Source: Strongyloides papillosus
Taxonomy: Eukaryota > Nematoda > Chromadorea > Rhabditida > Strongyloididae
DNA length: 64,000 nucleotides
Assembly (NCBI GenBank): GCA_005656395.1
Contig: SRSI01000009.1
Span: 1,054,001 to 1,118,000, forward strand
Direction of reading: 5' to 3'
The translations under genes were made by a program, and so were the position numbers. Of this stretch, positions 54,382 to 64,000 are shown in pieces. Every line of letters starts with the position of its first letter. Positions within the stretch are counted from its first letter, which is position 1. Below the pieces are notes generated by a model. That model saw only the letters and a program-made list of their open reading frames with translations. It was not told the DNA's origin and made no database searches.

Positions 54382-57300
54382 CCGTTATATAAAAAATTTA
54401 TTTGTCATTAACTTTATAAAAAAATATATAATATAAGTTGATCACTAAAAGTGCAAAATGGTTTTTTAAGTGAAAACTTAAATATAACTCTGTCTTATGA
54501 TTGTTATAAAAATTTCACATTTCGACTAATCGTCACAAAAAAGTTTTCACTCTCAAAATTATTAAAAGATCTATACCTACATCATTGATTTTTTCGATGT
54601 CATATTTAAAATTATCCTTTGTTAAAAAGTTTTAAATAAAATATTATATTATTTATTTGTAAAATACAATAAAATATGAGTGATTTTTATTATAAATAGA
54701 TCAAAAATTTTTCAAAGGAACATAGGAAATTTTATTTATAGGTTGTTATTTTATACTTTATAAAAAGTTATTCTAGCACAAAATCTGAAACATAATATCA
54801 TTTTATTAAAATAATATATTATTTTTATAAATTTTAAGTAAATTTAACAAACACATATTTTTAATGATTTTGCATTATATAACGATTTGAACTACAAAAG
54901 ATATCTTTTATTTTTTGTTCAAATTTTTCTTAACCGTTAAAATTCCAATCACAGAAATCACTCTTAGATTATTGAAACTAAACTTTAAAGTTTTACTTCT
55001 CCATTATGTTAAAGTCTATAAAACATTCATAAAATTAAAATAAAAATAAGGTTTCATAAACATATGTTAAATTTAAAAATTATTGTCAATGAATTTGTAA
55101 TATTTGTTATTGAATAAAATGTAATAACATGTAACATGTATGCTATTTAATTAAAAAAAACATTTATGATTAAATTCTTTTATTCCAAAAAAAACTTTAT
55201 CTATATTAAAAAATTATTTAAAAGAACTCTTTTATATTGCAAATATAGAAAATAATTACAAAAATTTACATACAATAAGAAGGCCCCGACTCTCCGTTTG
55301 ATTCAATATTTATCATCAAATAATTTTGATCATAGTGTTTAACAAATATTTTCTCTTTATGTAACCTAAATGTAACGGATAAATATTATATTTTTGAAAA
55401 TTATTTCTTTTTTGTTAGCAAACAATTTTGTTTAATCAAAAAATTTTAAAATTTAATATAAAAAAAATGAAAGGAAAACGATTTTTATGATCTAATGTTG
55501 TTAGCGCATTCCATTTTTAGTTTCATGTTCATGATAAAATTTAAAATAAAATGAAAAAAATTTAAAATAATATAAACAGATAAATTTTCATTCATAATTC
55601 TTTATAGCTAAAATTCATTTTTTGTTTACTTATTAATTTTGTCAGTTAAAAAAAAAGTATAACCTATCTTTTCAAACAATGATAACAGATATGTGGATAG
55701 TTATAATTTTTCTAATTAAAATATATATAAAATAAATATACAAATATTTGACCATATGTTATAGTTTTTTATCGTTTTTTTTAAATAACTTTTTAATCGT
55801 AAACCTCTTCATATTTATTACATTATAAAAATTATATTAGTGTAGACTTTTAAATTTAGTTTAGTAAATTCTATTTAAAATTTATTACCTTTGTATGTTA
55901 TTATAAAAACAATATATAAAACAAAGAAAAATTTGTCCTTTTACTTGGTCTCTTTATTAACATCCACATGAAGTTAAAAATTTCCGTATTTTTTATATAG
56001 ATATAGAAACTATTTTATTATACAAATTCTATTTTTATTTTACTGTTTGGCTTTCATTTCAAAGTGAATTTTTATAATTGCTTGCTCTTTTTGACAAGAG
56101 ACAAATTTATCATTGAAAGAGGAGAATCGTTTAGGCCTATTTAATGGTAATTCTAATGCTATTAACAATGGGTCTAGACTAAAAATACATTATTATATAA
56201 GAAAAGACAAATCATTATTATGAAGATTAACTTTATTTGTAATTCTCAACTAAAAATTTTTTGTCATATCACGTTTTTTTATTTTTTTTACTAAAAGTAC
56301 TTTATTATTGGCATCTTTATATATAAAAAATGCTTTTCTATGTTTATAATAATTCTATATAAATGGAAAAACAAAAGATTGCAAATATTAAAAAAAAATG
56401 TAAACTATTCAACAACATAAATAAAATTTTTAAACTTATAAGTTTGACGTGAAATTTTATAAAATATATAAAAATTTATCTATAAAGTTCTGCCAAATGA
56501 TTGGTGTCACTTTGCCTTTTATTTCATTCTTTCGTTTTATTTATAACCTTTTAATCAGTTATATTTGCGAACGTTAATACATTTTGCAAATTTAATAACC
56601 TTGAAATAATATATCTTTGAAGAACAATATTTTAGCTTGAAAATATTTTTATTTTGTATTAAATTTATTAAATATTCAACAATATATCATTGATCAAAAT
56701 AACAATTTTTCTTTTCATCAGACAAATATGATACAATACATATAATAAATATGTATTTCTTTTGTTAATACTATTATATCCATATTAAGACAAAATGTTT
56801 CCAAATACAAAAAATAAATAAATATAGTTTTTGTATTATTATTCATCATTATAATCTAATTATTTCTAGGTATTACATTATTTTCATTTGATAACTGATC
56901 CATATATATTTGTCTATTAAAGTAAAATTATTTATCAAAGTAAATAATGACGTCCATTAAAATCTGATATATTACAATCTTTTATACTTAAAATATCAAA
57001 ATAAATTAATTTGAGAAACAAACTTTATATACTTTTAAATATGATCATTTTTAAACAACATTAATCCTATAAAATATTAATAGTTTTTAATAAATAATGC
57101 CTATACTATTTATAATGTTATAAAAATATAACCTTTTTATGCAACTTAAGTACAAAATTATCATATAATATATTCTGATTAATTCCAATATCCTATATTT
57201 ATTTTAATACATTTTTGAAATAACTACTAATCTTTATTGTGTTCTATTTTTTATCGCTTTATTAATTTGCTATGATAAATATTAAACAAATATTCTTGTA

Positions 57301-60300
57301 ATTGTGATCAAAATTGTCTAAGAAAAGTTTACAATTTTATTCATCGTTTTTGAAAGGTTGAAATTTAACATATTGACACAATTAAAAAGTGTTTCTTTTT
57401 AAAATACATATAAAAAGTTAGAGTTGAACGTTTTTTCATTTAAATTTCTCATTCTTTTTATATCATTAATTATGCCGTTGCTAATAATTAGGACAAACTT
57501 TTATATTCATAAAAGTAGTCTAGATAATCTGTCTAGCTTCTAAATAGTACCCCGTATCATTGTAGAAAAACTTAATATAAAATAAAGGTAATTATTATAC
57601 GTCTGATAAGTAGAATGATTGAATATGCCGATATTTGTTTGCAATAAAAAAGCAACTTTTTACAAAATATCTTTATATAGTAGTTTTATTTTTTTTTCTA
57701 ATAAAATAATATCTTAAAAGTTTATTGAAGGTTTTTAAATCAACGGCTACTAATAAAATTAATGAGATGCACTTTCAGGCATTATATTACTACTATACGT
57801 TCAATATATTTATTCACATACAACACAAAATATTGTGGTTCAAACGCTTAAAACATTGTTACTTCTAAAATGTAAAAATTGTCTTGTACTTATAGATTTA
57901 GATAGTTCGTATACATTGCTCTCTTCATAAATTTTATCTAACTTAATAATTACCTAAGTTAACTACATTCTTAAAAACTTAAAATATTAAGCTTATTTTA
58001 CATATAGATATACTTTATTAGAGAAAAAAAATACTTAAGATGTTGTAATACGCTATCGTTTCCTTTAAATCAGGTATTTTCTTTATTTATTTCCCTTTCA
58101 CAAAGTGCATCTTTTTTAATAATAGAAGGTCTTTACAATGTTTCATATATACCACATTATATTTATTGTTTTAAGAAATCTTGATTTTTATTTATCAACA
58201 AAATATTTATCTTATTGGTATGTATATTTTTATGATTGTATAACTTAAAAATAGTTGAGATAGTTGTGAAAATTATATTTCTTCTCAAAAACATAATGAT
58301 ACAGTTAAAGACAACTTTTTATTATACAACAAAAAAAACTCACCCTATAATTAAAAGTGCAAATATCTTATATTAATAGCTGTTCAAATTGTATACTTTT
58401 CTATAAATTATTTATCTTTAGTTTAATATATTCCTATTTTTTATCGAAAAAATTATTAATTAATAGTATTTAAAATAGTAGTTCTATATTTGTCTCTTAT
58501 TAATTAAAAATAAACAGCAATATAACGTAAGTGAATTAATTACATTATATATTTAAGTAATATAAATAACTTTTAGCATAAATTTATTTTGTTAAATTAG
58601 TATTAATATATATTTATTATATCAAACAATTTTTATCCACAAAAAATACCAGATAAATTGTTTTATTATCGTCTTTTGTCTATTCTAGACAAATGTAACG
58701 GAATCTATAAATTGTAAAAATAGTATCAATTTCATCTATGTCTAAATAAATATTTAAAATATGATCACAATATTACATTGAAATATTTAAAAAAATATAT
58801 CTATATATAAAAAATTTTATGGCACTTTTTTAGTTAAATGTATCATCATCTCTATATTGACGCATTATATTAAGTATACTTTTACATTTATTTTATTTTA
58901 CACTAAACCATCTAATTTCAATTTTTTTACCCCACATTCCTTGAACTTTTGCCATTTGATATTGCTCTTTATCATAACTTGTTCTTTGTTTAGATATTTT
59001 AGCTATATAAAATATTCATTCATGAATTATCTAACAGGTTTATTTCTGATTCAATTGTCATTATGAACAAATGTTGCAATTTTGTACTTTTTAGACTGTT
59101 GCAATCTTATCGCAAATATATTATCAAAAAACGTTAAAAAGATGTTAGTACTTTAATATATACACAAAAATGTTGCATTTTATTTTTTTATTTCCATAAA
59201 ACCTTTTTGTGATAAGTTTACCAATAAAAAATTTGGACTATTATCAAAAATATCAATACGTCTTTTTAAAAGTATATTAATGTTAATGATCAGAAAGATA
59301 CATTTCTTGAGATAAGAATAATGAAAAGTTACTACTTGATAGTGTCTATTAATACATATTAAGAAATAAATTTTTTGAGTTATAAAATACAATCATATTT
59401 AAAAATGTTTATTACATAAGATTAATTTACTTATATCAATAGTTAAAAAAAGATATGGTCTTATTTTATAAATATTCTACACTTATGTCTATCGTAGACT
59501 TGTATTTTTTTAGATTAACATCTAAACTTTTTGATCAACAACTAAGTTTGATTTTTTCAATGATATTTTTTACATTATTTTATCTTATATAATTCTACCC
59601 CTTATTCAAATTTTTAAATATAGTTACATTTAGAGATTCAACACTTCCTCACATTTTTTTATTACAAATAGATATCAAATTTATTTTTACACGTTTACAT
59701 TAATGGCATACAAAACACACTCGTAAATATGTCTCATTTTATTGCCCTTTCATTGTTCATATAAAATAATTGAGAAAATATTATATGGAAGTAAAACAAT
59801 ATAACTCTTTTTAAACTATTTCGTTATTATTTCAATAAATCTTTCAAAGTTTAATTGAGATATATTTACAAAATCTTTTGATTAATTGCAACAATTTTAG
59901 ATTATAATGCACTTTTGCAATACTTTTTTTATGTATTTACACTATATACTTTAATGTATGTAAAATTTTTTAGAATCATATTATTTTCCTTTGAAAAAAT
60001 TTGATTTTTTTAGCTTTATTGTTCATAGTTGTTTAATATTGATAGTTAATTCTTTATTTTTAAATCCTGCTTGATTTTTTAAACAAAATTAATTGAGATT
60101 CATCATTGTTTGACCTAAAATGTAAGTATGCTGGTCAAATTGACAACTCACTTTAATCATTCATAAGAAAGTGCATAATCATTCCATTTATAATTTGACA
60201 TTATTTTAATGTTGATAAGGTTTTAAACAATTTTATTACATTTTGCCACTGATTTTATGCAGCACAAATATACGATAAGTAAAATATTGCATGTTCATTT

Positions 60301-62934
60301 CAAGTTTTAGAAATTTCTCTAAAATTCGTCATATTATATGTCATTATTTTAAATTGTCTAGATGATAACATAATAGATAAGCGTTATAATTAAATATATA
60401 TAGAAATGAAATAATTTAAAATTAATGAAAAATTCAAAAATAGATAAAAAATGTTAATAGTACTTTTCATCTTTTTTCAGTTTTAAAATTCATATTTTTA
60501 TACTGTACTTTTGTGTCTCTTCTAAAATATGTACAATAATACCTGATATAAACAAATTGTTGTATAGTATCTATATCATTTTAAAATAATTAAATAATTT
60601 ATTTTGTGTATTGAAATTTTTACAGCTAATTTTTATTATATCTTCTTAAGGATTGAAACGATTGACTTTAATTTCATAAATTTTATTAAACATTAATAAA
60701 AATTTGAATAATTTTAAAAAATGTGGGGAAACAATAAAGTCATGAATGTATTACTAAGTACAAATACTAGACAAAGAATATGCTTCTTTTTGATGTAAAA
60801 TATAGAATCAACAGCATATTTAAAAAGTTGAGATGAACTTAGTTGTTTATAACACTCCTCTTTCATGTAATCAAATAAACTATTTAATATAAATAAATGT
60901 TATATAGTGTTTTGTAGTTTAATATTATTCAGTCATTTTTATTTTGCTTATTACAAAAAGTGCAACTAAAAAATATATCATTGTATGTTAGTTAGATAAT
61001 TATTTTAGTCAGCAGGCTGTTAGTAGTTTTAGTATCAGACACAATATACTTAATAAATCACAATAAGAAATAGTAATAAATCTTATTTTCAATTTTTTGT
61101 TTTAAGTTGGATATTTATTCATTCAAACAATCACCTTTCTATGGGTGGCAAAAGAATTAAATTAATTATTTCTGTACCTTCTTAATCAGCTGTTTCTCCC
61201 ACATATTATATGTTATCATTAGATTTTGACAATTATTACATCAAAGATACTTTTATAATATTTCGATTTATATTTAAATGTTAATCATTTATAGAAAATA
61301 TATAAATTTTAACACAATGTTTTTCTAGTAAATCTCATAATTCTTAGTCTCTATTTATTTCTTTTATAATTTGCGATAAAAATCATATTATTAAAAAAAT
61401 TGGATTAAAATTAATTACATAACAAGCTAATTAACAAATCTTAATCTATAAATCTTTCAATATAGTTTTTTTTATTTAAATAGAAGTATATTAAATATTT
61501 CAGCCTACAACTTTAAACTAAGGTGTTATATACGAAAAAACAAGTTGAAACGCAATATTACTTTACATTTCAATCTAATCTTTTTATACAATTGTATTTG
61601 TATTAATATTATTGCACTTTTGAAGTGCCAATTGTTATAATATGCCATAATATATATGTTATAATATAATGTTCTGGCGCAATCATCCATTTATTTAATA
61701 CTAAAAGTCGCATGAAATAATATAACAATTTATTTTTGAAACTGATCCTATTATTCAGTATGTTTTTAACTAAAACTTGCAATATATCTTATTTATCAAT
61801 CATATTGTCTAGTCACGTTGACGACATAAAAGACGAAGTGCCGATGTATAGTCATTAAGTAAGAATATACATGTACACTGTAAATTTTAAAAATTACTAA
61901 TTTGATCTAGCAATATTCTGTTAAAAAGTTTGTCTTAAACAATATACATAGCAAGTAATACGTCAATTTGATTGCACTTTTGAGTTTTACATTATGATAG
62001 TAGATAATTAATTAGTTTGTGTTATGGTTGTCTTCTAAAGATAAGAATCATTTACATTTCCTTAAAGTAATAAACATTAATATTATCATAATACATTGGG
62101 ATGTAATGTTCTTTGATTAAAATTTTCAAAATTTGATAGTAAAAGAAATTTATATTATCATGTGTCGCATAAAAATATTAAAGATGACTTAAAAATTTAA
62201 ATTAATACCGGTTCAACTTTTTACTTTTTAATATTATTATGATTATTCTTACGATGTCTATAACTTTCTTTATTTTAAAATATCTATCATGATATCATAT
62301 TTTAGAATTATTTTTACATGTATCTATTTAAAATCACATTATCTTAATACTTATTTTAATTATTATTCCTCCAAGTTAAGTATCATTTACCTACATTTAA
62401 TTTTCATCAGTATGTTGAGTGATTTCTATTATATTGAAAACGATAAAAATGATTTATTTTTATTTAAAAGTATTTCATAGACCACACATAGTAGTAATCG
62501 TAAATTAATAAATTTAACATGGATAATCAAATAATTGTCTAGACTGTTTCCTTTATATAGCATCTCTATTTTATGATATTCATTATACCTTTTTAGATTT
62601 CTACATATACTTCATTAATTTTTAATAATGGTAACACTTTTTTCATCTTATTTTGGTTACATTAATAAAATCTTTTTTTATCAATATCTTGAAGTGTAAT
62701 AATTTATAAAGTTAGCTTACTTTTTTTCATATAATGGCAAACATTTATTTATATTATATATATAATTTAATAGAAACATACCTTACTTCATATAATATTA
62801 ATCATTCCCAATATCTTATTTCTTACCAATATACATTACTATATTATTTAACTAGACTTTGCACTTATTACCAATGATTTGCGGAATAACTTATCTTTTA
62901 TAGCAAGATAAATAAAATAACTCAAGGAGTGGGA

Positions 62935-63026
62935 AACGTTCATCGTTAGTTAATATAAGTTTCTGTATTCCATCCGATTTGGTAGTGGATGGAATAAAAA
63001 GCATTAGCATATCAACAACGTTCATC
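62935..63026 (+). promoter_or_regulatory. Promoter-like block with paired 10-bp repeats and a palindrome
   Basis: AACGTTCATC occurs at 62935-62944 and again at 63017-63026. Between them, ATTCCATCC (62967-62975) and GGATGGAAT (62987-62995) are perfect 9-bp inverted arms 11 nt apart. AATAAAAAG follows directly, possibly a TATA-like element. It lies 0.2-0.28 kb upstream of the ATG at 63210. Confidence 0.45.
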
Positions 63027-63209
63027 ATACATCGTGAACATTCTCATTTTTTCTCTAATACGTTTATTTACTATAATCTTTTTATGATAAATGTTATTTT
63101 ATATATTTTTTAAACGTTTTTTAAAGTATTTATAAACCTTTTAATTTATATTTAATTAAAAATTTTAGTACATATTAATTAATTCTCCATTTATCTCTAA
63201 ATATACCAA

Positions 63210-63650
63210 ATGATGGAAAGTTGTTTTCTACCTCATGATAGTGTATCATCATTTATTTCAAATCCATTTGATGATATAATAAATAAACTACCTTTTTCGG
63301 ATAATGAATTTGTTCTTACATACGATTATGAAACCTCTACCTCAGGAAATAGTTCTGATAATGATTATGGGTCATTTAGTCTATTTCGTTCATTATCTCA
63401 AAACTCTAATAAAATTTCATTAGAATTTAAACATAAATGGCGCGAATTATTAAGTGCTGATTTTAACAATATAAATGATAGTTATTTTGAAGGAAATAAA
63501 AATCTGGTTAACACTTCTAGGATTAAATCTTATGGAGATATGATTAATCTTGTTCAAGAACTTGTAAAAACATTTAAATTGAATGAGAACACACAAGAGA
63601 GTGAATATATAATGAACTTATTAGATAAAATTGCTGATCCCCCAATGAGA
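63210..63650 (+). CDS. First exon of an unidentified gene, truncated by the window
   Basis: Not recognised. It reads 147 codons from ATG 63210 (a second ATG follows at once) and ends at a CCAATGAGAG|GTTAGT donor; reading on gives an immediate stop, so an intron probably starts at 63651 and extends past 64000. The product is Ser/Asp/Asn-rich at first (SDNEFVLTYDYETSTSGNSS), then has a more ordered, basic helix (ISLEFKHKWRELLSADF) and a helical segment MINLVQELVKTFKL. This looks like the N-terminal part of a regulatory protein, but that is a guess. Confidence 0.65.
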
Positions 63651-64000
63651 GGTTAGTTTATTTTATATATACACATAATTATGGATTTAAATGGTTTAAA
63701 CTTTCATATATTATAATAATTTATTCAAATTTCAAAAAAGTGCAATTTTATCAAATTTATTTAATACTAATCATATTTCTCTTTAACATTTCTTTTATTA
63801 TAATCATAATTTATATTCTTCATATTATAACATAAGTTATAAATTACAAAAGTATTAACACAAACTATACACAACAATAGTATCAAACTACTACAAATCA
63901 TTTATCAAAAATTTTATTATATTTTTTTACAATACATTTATTTCATATAATTAAAAATTGATTTTAAATTCCAAAATACGATCATAAGTGATTTTATTTT
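63651..64000. other. Probable start of an intron
   Basis: AT-rich sequence after a GTTAGT donor. No acceptor followed by coding-like sequence is seen before the end of the window. Confidence 0.45.

Larger units (their letters stand above)
51749..63209. other. 11.5-kb gene-free AT-rich region
   Basis: No coding-like ORF, tRNA-like or rRNA-like sequence seen. Possible features: degenerate terminal inverted repeats near 53687 and 54381, a CAGCTG at 61187-61192, and a promoter-like block at 62935-63026. Roughly the last 4 kb is T/C-rich on the plus strand, as around the other plus-strand developmental gene here, so part may be promoter or 5' intron of the gene at 63210. Confidence 0.5.

Noticed and set aside
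58857..59392. 70-codon frames on both strands
   Set aside because: Dominated by Phe, Ile, Tyr and Asn in a gene-free region, as expected from random AT-rich DNA.
1..64000. tRNA, rRNA, CRISPR arrays or bacterial contamination
   Set aside because: No B-box-like GGTTCRA with a matching acceptor stem, no rRNA-like block and no regularly spaced identical repeats were seen; introns run throughout, so the sequence is eukaryotic.

Overview
This window is nuclear DNA of an animal with a very AT-rich genome; by eye GC is a little above 20 percent outside genes. Several signs point to a nematode, most likely clade IV near Strongyloides. Introns are mostly 42-60 nt with GTAAGT donors and T-rich acceptors. 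Consensus 3' splice acceptors often lie 0-25 nt upstream of start codons, as expected for spliced-leader trans-splicing. Families present include a MLT-10-type moulting protein, secreted ShK-domain proteins and orthologues of C. elegans sup-12, unc-120, mog-2, pas-6 and rbm-28. The species call is inference. Exon joins were built by hand from splice consensus and reading phase.

Layout. 0.3-1.8 kb (+): a C2H2 zinc-finger protein with an arginine/serine-type repeat tail. 2.9-5.2 kb (-): a secreted MLT-10-like protein. 6.2-9.2 kb (-): a seven-exon Cys-loop ligand-gated channel. 9.2-13.8 kb: gene-free. 13.8-14.6 kb (-): proteasome alpha-1. 15.05-15.9 kb (+): a divergent eIF4E. 16.3-16.9 kb (-): the 3' exon of an unidentified gene. 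18.8-20.3 kb (-): sup-12/RBM24. 20.3-26.3 kb: gene-free. 26.3-27.9 kb (+): two secreted ShK-domain genes. 28.0-29.7 kb (+): rbm-28. 29.7-33.8 kb: pyrimidine-rich upstream region. 33.8-38.3 kb (+): unc-120/SRF, with a first exon 2.4 kb upstream of the rest. 41.1-42.4 kb (-): a compact cluster of two small membrane-protein genes and mog-2/U2A'. 42.97-43.5 kb (+): a small membrane-protein gene, probably followed by a second short spliced gene. 44.36-49.35 kb (+): an apparently intact Ty3/gypsy-type LTR retrotransposon with identical LTRs. 49.4-49.98 kb (+): a hypothetical gene starting about 60 bp past the element. 50.3-51.7 kb (-): a GAS8/DRC4-like coiled-coil protein. 51.7-63.2 kb: gene-free. 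63.2 kb (+): the first exon of a gene running off the window.

How the genes relate. Most are independent. Two pairings stand out. First, sup-12 (muscle splicing regulator) and unc-120 (SRF-type muscle transcription factor) lie 13 kb apart. Their non-coding surroundings share rare GC-bearing words (GCCGAAAGTTC, CTCCGCCTTT, GTTTGCGCAA, GTCAGCTG) and contain one perfect SRF CArG box. Second, two operon-like arrays are visible. In one, a start codon lies 3 nt after the previous stop. The other may have been split by the retrotransposon. The element itself carries an array of four hairpins in its leader, with compensatory changes in the stems, and a SAP-like motif near the Gag N-terminus.
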